64,000 bases of DNA from positions 1 through 64,000 of the forward strand of contig NZ_BDQM01000010.1 of NCBI RefSeq assembly GCF_002207865.1. The letters run 5' to 3'. A model generated the notes under the pieces. The model saw nothing but the letters and a program-made list of their open reading frames with translations, was not told the DNA's origin and did no database searches. Origin of the DNA: Colwellia marinimaniae (GTDB lineage: Bacteria > Pseudomonadota > Gammaproteobacteria > Enterobacterales > Alteromonadaceae). Positions 7,585 to 16,423 of this stretch are shown one piece after another. The translations under genes and the position numbers were made by a program. Within the stretch, counting starts at the first letter, position 1. Every line of letters starts with the position of its first letter.

Positions 7585-8423
7585 AGCAACTTAATGGCTT
7601 TTGCAATAACCTTAATCGGTTCGTAATCATCATTAGTAGCTGGGACAAATTTTTGCCGTGGAAAACTTGCTAGTAATGATGGCTCCGACATATCGAGTAA
7701 CGCCTTTTGCACTCGCTGACTAAAATCTGGTGAAAACTGTTGGTCGACATCGCCACGGATAGTCCATTGATAATCAGGATAAGTTGGGGTGGTCCAAATT
7801 ACCTTGATTTTTGAGAGATCGATTTTTCCCGCGTTAAGCTCGTTATGCCAAACCTTGTAATTAACAGCCCCTATTTGCCATGCACCCGACTGAACTTGCG
7901 CAATAGTTCGGCTGTGATCACCACTAAAGCCTACCCGTTTAAACACTTTATTGGGTGATTTGCCAAACGTTTGTCGGATGAAATGCTCTGGCATTAAGCG
8001 ACCAGAGGTCGAGCCTTTCGATCCAAAGGTAAAAGTAAATTTCGCGATATCTTTATTGAGTTGTGCTTGCTCGGTCAGCCCCGTTGAATGATGGGCGATA
8101 AAATAGGTTTTAAAGAATTGATCTTCAGAACCTTGAGCAATAGCTCGAGAACCTTCAACCAGATATCGCGCTTTGACTCCTGACAAGCCACCAAACCAAG
8201 CGAGCTGAACCTGATTGTTGCGAAAAGCACTAATCGCAGCACTGTAAGACTTAACGGGGACGTATTTAACATCGACTCCTAATTGCTCAGTCAGGTACAA
8301 CGCCACTTTGTCAAAGCGACTGCGCAGACGGCTTTCATCTTCATCGGGGATCGCAGTAAACGTAAAGGTTTGAGCATTAATTGAACTAACGAATAACAGA
8401 CAGCACAGTAATAAATATTTCAT
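7581..8423 (-). CDS. PhnD-like periplasmic binding protein, possibly selenate/oxyanion type
   Basis: 280 residues with an N-terminal signal peptide (MKYLLLCCLLFVSSINA, cleavage before Gln). The mature part begins with TFTAIPDED and contains YVPVKSY, QLAWFGGLSGVKAR, FGSKGSTSGRLMPE, GFSGDHSRTI and YPDYQWTIRGD. From memory these blocks fit the PhnD subfamily that NCBI names putative selenate ABC transporter substrate-binding protein rather than classical 2-aminoethylphosphonate PhnD. No selD, selU or C-P lyase gene is in the window, so the substrate remains open between selenate/selenite, phosphite and phosphonate. It is the first gene of the operon. No strong ribosome binding site is visible before the ATG. 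Confidence 0.85.
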   Translation of the reverse strand: MKYLLLCCLLFVSSINAQTFTFTAIPDEDESRLRSRFDKVALYLTEQLGVDVKYVPVKSYSAAISAFRNNQVQLAWFGGLSGVKARYLVEGSRAIAQGSEDQFFKTYFIAHHSTGLTEQAQLNKDIAKFTFTFGSKGSTSGRLMPEHFIRQTFGKSPNKVFKRVGFSGDHSRTIAQVQSGAWQIGAVNYKVWHNELNAGKIDLSKIKVIWTTPTYPDYQWTIRGDVDQQFSPDFSQRVQKALLDMSEPSLLASFPRQKFVPATNDDYEPIKVIAKAIKLL

Positions 8424-8483
8424 AATAAACGACGGAGAATGCGGGGCTGGTGATTATAGCTGAACTGGTTAGACGATGGTAAC

Positions 8484-8510
8484 AAAAAGCCTCCAGGTTC
8501 GAGGCTTTTT
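8484..8510. terminator. Bidirectional terminator-like hairpin
   Basis: AAAAAGCCTC (8484-8493) and GAGGCTTTTT (8501-8510) form a 10-bp stem around a 7-base loop, with A and T runs on the two sides, so it can act in both directions. It lies at the end of the DsbA remnant on the minus strand and upstream of the binding-protein gene. Confidence 0.7.
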
Positions 8511-8511
8511 G

Positions 8512-8654
8512 TTAGATATATACCCGTTACCATTAACAATGATCGACGGAACTCCGTTTAATTTGTTGCTTTGCATTTCTGCAATATTGGTTTCAATGCG
8601 TTGCTTGATCTGTAAAAACAAATATCTAGGACACTCGCTTATAAAGCAACCCAA
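8512..8654 (-). pseudogene. C-terminal remnant of a DsbA-type thiol oxidoreductase
   Basis: On the minus strand the frame reads FLQIKQRIETNIAEMQSN then KLNGVPSIIVNGNGYI, which matches the C-terminal helix and cis-proline segment (GVP, followed by VNG) of DsbA-like proteins. The CXXC domain and the rest are missing, and the frame runs straight into the terminator stem, so the natural end is also lost. From 8655 to 8829 there is no recognisable gene. Confidence 0.65.
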
Positions 8655-8829
8655 AAGAAAACAATAACACCAGCTAACTATTCACTCAAAATAACCTCAA
8701 ATTTTTCTAGTGAATATTAATCGGTACTAAACCTCTAAAAAAATACGAGGATTAGTGCTTTTAGACATGACAAAACAATCAGGCTTGATGTGTTGGTATA
8801 AAAGAAGGGGTCTGCTGAGCGTTGAGTTA

Positions 8830-9804
8830 TTAAGCCAATAGTTTATCACAGCAAGTGAAATTGGTTCGTCGCTTTAACCCTTGGTGTTCACAGTACTCGG
8901 TCAATACATCGCTATGTCCCACCGCGCCATGAAAGAGTTTTCTAAAACCTTTGCTTAGTGTCAGCCAGTTTTCAGGGCTTATATTAAGCCGAGTTAGCAA
9001 GGTAGGTTGATTTTCTTTAATGTAACCTGCTTTATCTTCACGAAGACAACGCCCTGTCAGTTCAATTAGTTCAAGATAGTCTTTTAATTCAAACGGTATA
9101 CCTGTTGGCATTTCTTTTCTAGGGTTGCCCACAAAGGGAAGTAGCCTTGTGGGTTGTTTCCCTTTTTTTGCTGATATTACCCGTTGTTTTACGCTAGTGT
9201 ACTCTGATGTTTCAGGGGTTTTAGCTATCTTGGCTCTTACTGGGTTTAAATCAACATACGCCATACAAGCAGCAAGAGCAGCTTCGTCTAATAAGGCTTG
9301 TGATTTAAAGCGCCCTTCCCAAAAATGACCTGTGCAGTTATCTTCAAGGTTGGCTTGTATAGCAATACTTTGGTTTAGTAGACGCATAAACCAGCTAATA
9401 TCCATTAAGCGATTGCGATACACGGCAACCGTTTCCAGTAAAGAAGTCATAAGGTAATCGGGGATTTCTTCTCCACGACAATACTGCTGTGTTATTAATG
9501 TGCCTTTGAATAATTGATGCCAACGTTGAAGTACCTCACTTGTTGTCCACGATTTTGCAGTTGCTTCATCAACAAAAAGTACTATATGCGTGTGATTACT
9601 CATAACAGCGTAAGCGCATACATCAATTGAAAAAATTTGACTTAGGCTGAGTAATTTATCTTCTACCCACCCTCGCCTATGGTCAAAATTCTGCCCGGTA
9701 TTTTTATCTTCACCACATAAAAAGGCGCGGCGAACACAACGAGAAATACAATGATAATAAGGTGTATCAGCTAAGCTAATTAATTGCTTTCTTGCAGTAG
9801 TCAT
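8830..9804 (-). CDS. REP-associated tyrosine transposase (Y1/HUH family)
   Basis: 324 residues of the IS200-like/RAYT family, single-strand endonucleases that nick DNA with one tyrosine. The HUH motif is H71-T72-H73 in SNHTHIVLF. Further family blocks are GHFWEGRFKSQALLD (about 159-173) and AYVDLNPVRAKI, where Y183 is the likely nucleophile. The C-terminal part (about 225-324) is a DNA-binding extension found in the longer marine relatives. The frame is intact. The ATG is preceded by GAGAGGT. Repeat array 3 starts 86 bases upstream of the gene, a placement typical of RAYTs, which act on the palindromic repeats beside them. No terminal repeats of an insertion sequence are seen. Confidence 0.88.
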   Translation of the reverse strand: MTTARKQLISLADTPYYHCISRCVRRAFLCGEDKNTGQNFDHRRGWVEDKLLSLSQIFSIDVCAYAVMSNHTHIVLFVDEATAKSWTTSEVLQRWHQLFKGTLITQQYCRGEEIPDYLMTSLLETVAVYRNRLMDISWFMRLLNQSIAIQANLEDNCTGHFWEGRFKSQALLDEAALAACMAYVDLNPVRAKIAKTPETSEYTSVKQRVISAKKGKQPTRLLPFVGNPRKEMPTGIPFELKDYLELIELTGRCLREDKAGYIKENQPTLLTRLNISPENWLTLSKGFRKLFHGAVGHSDVLTEYCEHQGLKRRTNFTCCDKLLA

Positions 9805-9808
9805 AACA

Positions 9809-9854
9809 AAACCTCTCGAAAAATGCTTATTTACTAACTTTAGTTGAGAGGTTT
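9809..9854 (-). promoter_or_regulatory. Inverted repeat that can hide the transposase ribosome binding site
   Basis: AAACCTCTC (9809-9817) and GAGAGGTTT (9846-9854) are perfect reverse complements. Read on the minus strand, the copy nearest the start codon contains the GAGAGGT ribosome binding site of the transposase, and the upstream copy can pair with it. This would hold translation down in the leader RNA, a common control in transposase genes. Confidence 0.5.
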
Positions 9855-9889
9855 ATATTATTCAAATTTGAGCGACTGTCCTTGTTGAT

Positions 9890-10034
9890 TTGACGAAGGT
9901 ATAACTTCAGAAATAACGAAGGTATAACTTCAGAAATAACGAGAGTGTAACTTCGAAAATGACGAAGGTGTAACTCCGGAAATGACGAAGGTGTAACTTC
10001 GGAAATAACGGAGGGCGTAACTCCGGAAATGATG
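9890..10034 (+). repeat. Tandem repeat array (copy 3) beside the Y1 transposase
   Basis: Six units of 23-24 bp (gtaacttcggaaataacgg and variants with ataacttcagaaataacg), in the same orientation as arrays 1, 2 and 4. There is no clear hairpin head; the left border is tgttgatttgacgaaggt. The array lies directly upstream of the transposase gene. Confidence 0.85.
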
Positions 10035-10084
10035 AATATATTAAGAGGGCTGTCTGCTATTTTACTAATTAAAATAACATTCTA

Positions 10085-10134
10085 ATCAAAAAAACCAAAT
10101 TAATGATGAGATTAGCATTGTTATTCTCATCATT
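10085..10134 (-). terminator. Terminator of the alpha/beta hydrolase gene
   Basis: AATGATGAGA (10102-10111) pairs with TCTCATCATT (10125-10134). On the minus strand the stem follows the hydrolase stop codon within 4 bases and is followed by AATTTGG and seven T. Confidence 0.75.
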
Positions 10135-10137
10135 TTT

Positions 10138-10920
10138 TCATTGCATAAACTCTGCGAGCGCCAGCTGGTAAGCTGAAAACTCGGCGATGTTATTATGACC
10201 TGCGCCAATAATAACATTCACTTCAGGCTTGGTGGCAAAGTAAGTAACTAAGTTATGACCGTATTTAGGCGCAATCACCTCATCTTGCTCAGCAATAATA
10301 ACTAGACTATCGGCGTTAATATCTTCGACCTTACGCCATGATTCAAATTTGTCTTTGAGCAAAAAGGATAAGGGGAACATCCAGTAAATGTCTTGGGCAA
10401 CATTGAGAATACTGTCAAAAGGGGTGACTAAAATCATCTTTTTAATCGCTCTAACTGCGCTTAGATTAACCGCAACACCAGAGCCTAAACTACGCCCTAT
10501 AACGCTGATTGTTTGATAATCACTGGTTAGTTGGTCGTATATTGCCAGCGCATCTTGAGTAAGTGCTTGCTCACTCGGCGATCCGGTACTGGCGCCATAA
10601 CCGCGATAATTAATCAGATAAACCGTGTGATGAGGAAATAGCTGAAGAAATGGCTCAATATTCGCGCTAACGTCTTCAGCATTACCGCCAAAATATAATA
10701 AAGCATGGCTTGTCTCTGGGTTTAGTTGCCACGCTTGTATTGTTTGTTCATTCACATGAAAAACAATTTCGTCTTGCTGTGCTGTCGGACTATTTAACGT
10801 AGAACTATTTACCGTAGGACTATTTACCGGTGGGAAATACAACATCTTGCGCTGAGCAAAATATAAAAACGTTACTGTTATCAAATAAAGTACCAGTAAA
10901 AACTTGCCAAAATCTAACAT
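10138..10920 (-). CDS. Membrane-anchored alpha/beta hydrolase (YfhR/BEM46-like)
   Basis: 260 residues. An N-terminal hydrophobic segment (about 5-22) anchors the protein. The hydrolase core has the oxyanion region YFGGNAED (76-83), the nucleophile elbow G142-R-S144-L-G146, the acid D213 in AEQDEVI and H242 in GAGHNNI, giving a complete triad. The NYRGYGAS stretch at 104-111 is typical of the YfhR/BEM46 group. Residues 33-46 (NSPTVNSSTLNSPT) are a short in-frame repeat with matching DNA repeats, probably a slippage product in a flexible linker. The substrate is not predictable. A scrap of a second copy lies at 1475. Confidence 0.85.
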   Translation of the reverse strand: MLDFGKFLLVLYLITVTFLYFAQRKMLYFPPVNSPTVNSSTLNSPTAQQDEIVFHVNEQTIQAWQLNPETSHALLYFGGNAEDVSANIEPFLQLFPHHTVYLINYRGYGASTGSPSEQALTQDALAIYDQLTSDYQTISVIGRSLGSGVAVNLSAVRAIKKMILVTPFDSILNVAQDIYWMFPLSFLLKDKFESWRKVEDINADSLVIIAEQDEVIAPKYGHNLVTYFATKPEVNVIIGAGHNNIAEFSAYQLALAEFMQ

Positions 10921-11012
10921 TAACGCCTGCCTATGTTGAAGGTAAAAGTGTGCAGCTAAAGCTAGCAGCTAATTATTATATGTTTAACTTGAGCGTTAAA
11001 GCTACAAGCAGT

Positions 11013-12647
11013 TTAGCGCACGCCATGCATACCACGCTTTAACAGTGGCGATATCAATAAAACCACCACGCCGCTACCAAGACCAATCCACATTAAAAAT
11101 TCAAATAGCTGGCTATAGATAACAACAGCCTCACTAACACTAGCAACCTCTCCGCCTTGGGTATCAATGGCAGCCATTTTTCCTAAGCGCATCGCAAGGG
11201 TTTCAGACAGCGCCGTTGCTAAAAACCACACGCCCATGGAGAGCCCTACGACACGATGTATGGCCAGCTTAGTTACCGCTGAAAGCCCTACCGGCGAAAT
11301 ACACAGTTCACCGGTAGTATGAATGAGATACGCCAGCACTAACCACCATAAGCTGATTTTTCCTGCCTCATTAGGAAATTTTGCGCCTAACACTAAGACA
11401 GCAAAACCTATGCCTGCCAGCATAATGCCTAGACCAAATTTAACGGCAATATTGGGGTTTAGCTGAAACTTTTCTAACCATACCCATAAGGCCGCAAAAG
11501 GTAAGGCTAACACTATGATAAAACCTGCATTGAGCGAGCCAAACTGACCGGCTGATATTTCAATACCGGCGATAGTTCTATCAACTACCCTATCAGCATA
11601 TAAGGTCATAGAGCCAGCGGCTTGCTCAAACAGCGCCCAAAAGACAATGGTAGAAGCAATTAACACCATGAGTACCAGCATTTGTTGAAACTCTGCTCTG
11701 CTGCCTTTTAACAGCGCAAACGTGATTAGCCCGCCCCCGGCAACAATCAGTAAAACCTGCTGGGCAGCAAACACCACCGGCTCATGTTGGATCATTAACC
11801 AAAACACCGACAAACTTAATATCGCTGTTAAATATATTAGGTATTCACGGCTGATCAAGCCCCACACTTTCTCGGCTAAAAGTTCCGGGTGTGGCGGCTC
11901 AGCCAAGCCACGTAAATATTTCAGTCCCTTAGTGAAAGTAACTAAGCCAAACAGCATGCCAATGCCTGCGGCGCCAAAGCCATAGCCCCAGCCGAAAGTT
12001 TCTCCTAAGTACACACAGATAATTGTCGCGGCAAAAGCGCCAAGGTTGATGCCCATATAAAAAATAGTAAAGCCAGAGTCACGACGGGGATCATCCTTAC
12101 TATATAATTGACCCACGATAGTGGAGATATTGGGCTTTAAAAAACCAACGCCAACGACAATAAACGATAGCGCCAGATAAAAAACATTCAGCGCCGCTAG
12201 GTCTTGTACTTTAATCGTTTGGGTTAATTGCGTACCCGCACTGAGTACAACGCCAGTATTAAGGGTAAGATCTGCAGTTAAAATAGTTCCGGCCACATAT
12301 TGCACCGCTTGGTGACCTTCTACTGCCATAAGGAGATGGCCGATGCTGAGTAAAATACCCCCGAAGATCACCGATTTTTTCATGCCTAGGTAGCGATCGG
12401 CTAACATGCCACCGATAACAGGTAAGGTGTAAACTAAACCCGCATAGGCGCCTAATACTGCCAAGCCTTCTCCGTCTGAAAATAAATGGTATTTGGTCAA
12501 ATATAATAGCAGCAAATACTTCATACCATAGAATGAAAATCGCTCCCATAATTCAGTGGCGAAACAAACATACAAGCCTTTTGGGTGACCAAATAATTCA
12601 TCAGTATTTATCTGTTTATCCGTATCAGCGATGTCTGTTTTATTCAT
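11013..12647 (-). CDS. Proton-coupled oligopeptide transporter (POT/PTR family)
   Basis: 544 residues from the ATG at 12647, which has ACAGG eight bases upstream; a longer frame starting with TTG at 12668 is less likely. The N terminus holds the POT signature ELWERFSFYGMKYLLLLYL (E-x-x-E-R-F-x-Y-G) and GGMLADRYLGMKK. The FYMGINLGAF block of the second PTR2 signature lies near residue 200. Fourteen membrane segments are expected, as in bacterial DtpA-like proteins. It imports di- and tripeptides with protons into the cytoplasm. It is monocistronic. Array 4 lies upstream, so its promoter is probably in 12648-12760. Confidence 0.92.
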   Translation of the reverse strand: MNKTDIADTDKQINTDELFGHPKGLYVCFATELWERFSFYGMKYLLLLYLTKYHLFSDGEGLAVLGAYAGLVYTLPVIGGMLADRYLGMKKSVIFGGILLSIGHLLMAVEGHQAVQYVAGTILTADLTLNTGVVLSAGTQLTQTIKVQDLAALNVFYLALSFIVVGVGFLKPNISTIVGQLYSKDDPRRDSGFTIFYMGINLGAFAATIICVYLGETFGWGYGFGAAGIGMLFGLVTFTKGLKYLRGLAEPPHPELLAEKVWGLISREYLIYLTAILSLSVFWLMIQHEPVVFAAQQVLLIVAGGGLITFALLKGSRAEFQQMLVLMVLIASTIVFWALFEQAAGSMTLYADRVVDRTIAGIEISAGQFGSLNAGFIIVLALPFAALWVWLEKFQLNPNIAVKFGLGIMLAGIGFAVLVLGAKFPNEAGKISLWWLVLAYLIHTTGELCISPVGLSAVTKLAIHRVVGLSMGVWFLATALSETLAMRLGKMAAIDTQGGEVASVSEAVVIYSQLFEFLMWIGLGSGVVVLLISPLLKRGMHGVR

Positions 12648-12759
12648 ATATAGCCTGTATTTCGACAAAGAAAACCATAGAAGAAGTATAGGGTGAGTAT
12701 TACCGTTACGCTAAGCAGGCTGGTTATTTGTTTAATAAGTTTAATGGCTATTAGACAAT

Positions 12760-12930
12760 GGATTTCCGATCAGTAACCTCGGAAATGACGGAGGGGGTAA
12801 CCTCGGAAATGACGGTGGAGGTAACATCGGAAATGACGGAGGGGGTAACCTCAAAAATAACGAGGGGGTAACTTCGAAATTGATGAGGACGTAACTCCAG
12901 AAATGACTGCCGCTAAACCACGGGTATGAC
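12760..12930 (+). repeat. Tandem repeat array (copy 4) with a covaried hairpin head
   Basis: The head is ATTTCCGA (12762-12769) and TCGGAAAT (12779-12786) around the 9-base loop tcagtaacc. Compared with array 2 both arms carry one compensating change. Six units follow, most reading gtaacctcggaaatgacgg, so the body matches its own head and not array 1. The tail (aatgactgccgctaaaccacg) matches that of array 1. The rest of the gap to 13203 holds an AT-rich stretch and a 29-codon GTG frame that I do not accept as a gene. Confidence 0.88.
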
Positions 12931-13203
12931 TAGGATGGGAATAAGTGGCTGACAAGTTAGGGTGAAATCGTGGACATCAATACTTTAACAACAAAACTAG
13001 AGCCAATGTTTGCAGATGTATTATTAGAGCCGACTAAACTGCCTTATGGTGCTTTGTAAAATATTATAGATAATTGTAAAATAATTGTTAATTATTTAAA
13101 TGTAATTTAAGATACGATGATTTTTTTCTTTGGCTTAAGTTATAGGACATGACTTTATCCAAAGACGACTGAAATGGATTCATATAAAAAGGAAATAGTG
13201 TAG

Positions 13204-14937
13204 ATGACAGTTGTTATTGACAAAAGTGAACAAAGTACCCTAAGTGAAAAAAGTAAAAAACCGCTATTATTGTTAACCATAGCACTGCCGTTAGTTATGC
13301 TCACTGCTTGTGGTGGTGGCTCTGGCGGAACAACTAAGGTTACTGAAGTGCCCGTGACTAAAACAGTCACTGAGCCTACTTGGCAGCAAGATCAATTTCA
13401 ACCGTCAAGTAACTTTGTTGCGCAATGTAAGGATCCCCGCAGTGGCAGCAGCCCTATTACTCATATCACTTATCCAGATAGACCAGGCAGTGAGCTACTG
13501 GAAAAACAGTGGCAACGTGCCTTTACTAATGAGACTTACCTTTGGTACAAAGAAGTTATTGATAAAGATCCAAAAAACTTTAATTTAATCGATTATTTCG
13601 ACCAACTTAAAACAACAGCGGTAACAGATTCTGGCGCTCCGAAAGATAAGTTTCATTGGATGGAACCGACCAGTGGTGTAGAAGAGAGCACACAATTAGG
13701 CGTCAGCTATGGTTACGGTATTGACTATGATAGACAAAGCAGTATTGCTCCACCGAGAAGTTGGCAGGTAAAATATGTCACGCCGAATACGCAAGCAATG
13801 ATTGCGGGGGTTTCTCGTGGTTCGAAGCTGCTGGAAATTGATGGTGTAGATTTTGTTAATACCACAGTGCAAAGTGACATTGATATTATTAATGATGCCA
13901 TATTTAGTCGCAACGAAGGCGAAAGTCATACCTTTAAGTTTATTGATCTTAATAATGAAGAATATCAAGTAACGTTGCAAACTGCCGCCATTACAGCAGT
14001 ACCGTTACAGTTAGCTAAAACAATAGCTACTCCACAAGGAAAAGTCGGTTATTTGTTGTTGAATTCTTTTAATAACGCCAAGGTAGAAAAAGATCTCTTT
14101 GATCAATTTACACTTTTTTCGGAAAATCAAATTACTGATTTAGTAGTTGATTTACGTTATAACGGTGGTGGTTTTTTAGCGCTGTCGTCACAACTTGCTT
14201 ATATGGTTGCCGGTAAAGATGTTACTGAGGGTAAGCTATACGAAAAAATTGTTTACAACGATAAAATAGCCAGTACCGAGACGCCGTTTCTTGATGTGAC
14301 CATTGATTTAAGACGTTTAATTGGTGGTGACTCAATTATTCAAGCAGATCAACCACTGCCAACCTTAGATTTAGCTCGGGTTTATGTGCTTACCACTGGC
14401 TCTTCCTGCTCAGCGAGTGAATCATTTATCAATTCATTAATTGGTGTAGGCATAGAAGTTATTCAAATTGGTGAAACAACCTGCGGAAAACCATACGGAT
14501 TTTTTAGTCAAGATAATTGTGGCTCTACGTATTTCACGGTGCAGTTTAAAGGAGAAAACGATGCAGGTTTTGGTGATTATACTGATGGTTTAGTACCCGC
14601 TAAGTTGCCTGAAGCAGGTAAGCTCTATCAAGTACAAGGTTGTCCTATTGAGGAGGATTATTTGCACTCCTTGGGTGATGAACAAGAAATATTACTCGCT
14701 AGTGCGCTTTATTATCAAACACATAATACTTGTCCTGTGATGGTCGAACAACCTGTTAAGTTAAGCGGTAAATTGATTAGTAGTTTTAGTTCGCCGAAAT
14801 CAGTGTTATCTCAACCAAGCAATTCGGTTGAATATTTTGGCGCTAAGCTTAATACTCGCACGCCACTACAAGATGCTATTATTGATGATATTTATTTTGA
14901 TAAATTCCGCCATGTCAGAGCAGGTAAAACGCAATGA
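13204..14937 (+). CDS. S41 (C-terminal processing) family protease lipoprotein
   Basis: 577 residues. The lipobox LTAC puts the lipidated cysteine at C36, followed by a glycine-rich linker. Unusually, about 20 charged residues precede the hydrophobic stretch (21-32). Residues about 165-262 form a PDZ-like domain (VSYGYGIDY, GVSRGSKLLEIDGV), and 265-450 the S41 protease core with GKVGYLLLNSF, VVDLRYNGGG and the catalytic segment GSSCSASE (399-406); K429 in TTCGKPYG is the likely general base. Several cysteines (402, 427, 439) suggest disulfides outside the cytoplasm. It overlaps the next lipoprotein gene as ATGA, so the two probably work together at the envelope. The substrate is unknown. Confidence 0.85.
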   Translation: MTVVIDKSEQSTLSEKSKKPLLLLTIALPLVMLTACGGGSGGTTKVTEVPVTKTVTEPTWQQDQFQPSSNFVAQCKDPRSGSSPITHITYPDRPGSELLEKQWQRAFTNETYLWYKEVIDKDPKNFNLIDYFDQLKTTAVTDSGAPKDKFHWMEPTSGVEESTQLGVSYGYGIDYDRQSSIAPPRSWQVKYVTPNTQAMIAGVSRGSKLLEIDGVDFVNTTVQSDIDIINDAIFSRNEGESHTFKFIDLNNEEYQVTLQTAAITAVPLQLAKTIATPQGKVGYLLLNSFNNAKVEKDLFDQFTLFSENQITDLVVDLRYNGGGFLALSSQLAYMVAGKDVTEGKLYEKIVYNDKIASTETPFLDVTIDLRRLIGGDSIIQADQPLPTLDLARVYVLTTGSSCSASESFINSLIGVGIEVIQIGETTCGKPYGFFSQDNCGSTYFTVQFKGENDAGFGDYTDGLVPAKLPEAGKLYQVQGCPIEEDYLHSLGDEQEILLASALYYQTHNTCPVMVEQPVKLSGKLISSFSSPKSVLSQPSNSVEYFGAKLNTRTPLQDAIIDDIYFDKFRHVRAGKTQ

Positions 14938-15308
14938 TCATTAAACATCTTACTTTGGTCGCCCTGTCTTTAAGTCTTCTGTCAGCTTGTGCTCTGCAGG
15001 CTCATGAATCAGTTGCGGCATTACTGCCTAATAACAGTAGTGAAGCCCGCGCTGAAATTGTTGCTGTCGTTAGCAATGCTTTGGCGGGAAAAAAGGTACC
15101 AATAGCGCAGGATGTCTTTCAGCAATCGAGCCGATTATTATTGACGACTCCGCCGGTGACCTCACCTAAAGGTGTAAAAGTTTATCGTAAGGAAATAACA
15201 CCTGCTTTAGTGTTTGAATTAAGAAAAAAAGCCGATACTTGTTTGCTTAAACGACTTGATACAGGTCAAGAATGGCCATTAAAGACAAGGTCTTGCTTTA
15301 AACGATAA
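14934..15308 (+). CDS. Small lipoprotein coupled to the S41 protease
   Basis: 124 residues with a signal peptide and lipobox LSAC (Cys19). The rest has no recognised domain; it contains two further cysteines near the C terminus (TCLLKR and RSCFKR) that could form a disulfide. Its ATG overlaps the protease stop codon, and a terminator follows at 15338, so the two genes form one operon. It may be a partner or substrate-holding protein for the protease, which is inference from position only. Confidence 0.75.
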   Translation: MIIKHLTLVALSLSLLSACALQAHESVAALLPNNSSEARAEIVAVVSNALAGKKVPIAQDVFQQSSRLLLTTPPVTSPKGVKVYRKEITPALVFELRKKADTCLLKRLDTGQEWPLKTRSCFKR

Positions 15309-15337
15309 CGTTTAATAGCAGCATTTACATAGAGAGA

Positions 15338-15366
15338 AAAAGGTCGATGATTTCGACCTTTTTTAA
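15338..15366 (+). terminator. Rho-independent terminator after the protease-lipoprotein operon
   Basis: AAAAGGTCGA (15338-15347) pairs with TCGACCTTTT (15353-15362) around 5 bases, followed by T residues. Confidence 0.85.
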
Positions 15367-15467
15367 TTGTTCGGGTGAAATCGAGGACAAGCACACTTTC
15401 TCTGGCCAATTTAAGTTAAAGCCTTATCGCTTTATAGCTTTGTCGCTTTATTTATGGCTTCAGCTAT

Positions 15468-16349
15468 TTATTCACTAGCTTTAGACGCTTTTCTGCGCTT
15501 TTCTAACCATTGGTTCAGTAATAACGACAGTACAATGAGTGAGCCACCAAAGACTAGTCGAGCAATATCTGCATCACGATTCCAAATCACTAAATTAACG
15601 ATAATGCCAGCAGGTATCAGCAAGTTATTCATAATAGCCAGTGCACCGACATTAACCAAGGTAGCGCCTTTGTTCCAAGCAAAAAAACCCACACCTGAGG
15701 CGATAATGCCTAAATACACTAATATGCCCCATTGCAACTCAGTGGTCGGTAGTTTATTGGCATCACCAAACATTAAATAACAAATGGCCGCCACACAAAA
15801 TGCACCAATAAAAAACCAGGCAAATATTGATTTTTGATTGATAGACTGTTGTAGCTGCTGATCAGCCATTAAGCGTTTATAACAGACCTGCCCGGTAGCA
15901 AAACATAAATTAGCCGCTTGTACTAAGACCAAACCAATAATAAAGTTAGCATCTATGGTGTTAAAACGAATGGCAATAGCACCCGAGGTTGCCAGTAATG
16001 CGGTTAACATAAAATTGAGGTGAAATTTTCGCTCAAACGCATCATTTAATAAGGTGATATAAATAGGGGTCATCACGGTAAATAATAAAACTTCAGGCAC
16101 AGACAAATACAAGAAAGACTGATAATAAAAAACGTACATTAAGCCTAATTGAATTGCCCCTATGGCCATTAATTTAACGGCGGTTTGCCAGCTGATTTCA
16201 TTTAATCGTAAAAAGGGTAAAAATAGCAACATAGCCAAACCAATACGCATTAATACCGAGAACCAAGCATCAACCTGCCCCGCTAAATACTCGCCAATTA
16301 AACTAAATGAAAAAGCCCACAAGAGGGTAACCGAAATAAGATATGACAT
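15468..16349 (-). CDS. EamA/DMT-superfamily transporter
   Basis: 293 residues with about ten hydrophobic segments in two EamA-type halves (about 1-135 and 145-285). LLWAFSFSLIGEYL at the start and the SVPEVLLFTVMTPIY block near residue 85 are typical of the carboxylate/amino-acid/amine exporter group. The C terminus is basic (LEKRRKASKASE), as expected for a cytoplasmic tail. AGGTT precedes the ATG. The gene converges on the lipoprotein operon. The transported compound cannot be predicted. Confidence 0.82.
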   Translation of the reverse strand: MSYLISVTLLWAFSFSLIGEYLAGQVDAWFSVLMRIGLAMLLFLPFLRLNEISWQTAVKLMAIGAIQLGLMYVFYYQSFLYLSVPEVLLFTVMTPIYITLLNDAFERKFHLNFMLTALLATSGAIAIRFNTIDANFIIGLVLVQAANLCFATGQVCYKRLMADQQLQQSINQKSIFAWFFIGAFCVAAICYLMFGDANKLPTTELQWGILVYLGIIASGVGFFAWNKGATLVNVGALAIMNNLLIPAGIIVNLVIWNRDADIARLVFGGSLIVLSLLLNQWLEKRRKASKASE

Positions 16350-16423
16350 TAAAACCTAACTAGATGATTTTTTTTACCATTGTAAACAACAATCAATCTC
16401 AAACGTAGTTATTTATGAAATCG

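Noticed and set aside
12970..13059. 29-codon GTG frame after array 4
   Set aside because: It has a weak ribosome binding site, no similarity that I recognise, and part of its start (ggtgaaatcg, then ggaca) recurs at 15372 outside any gene.
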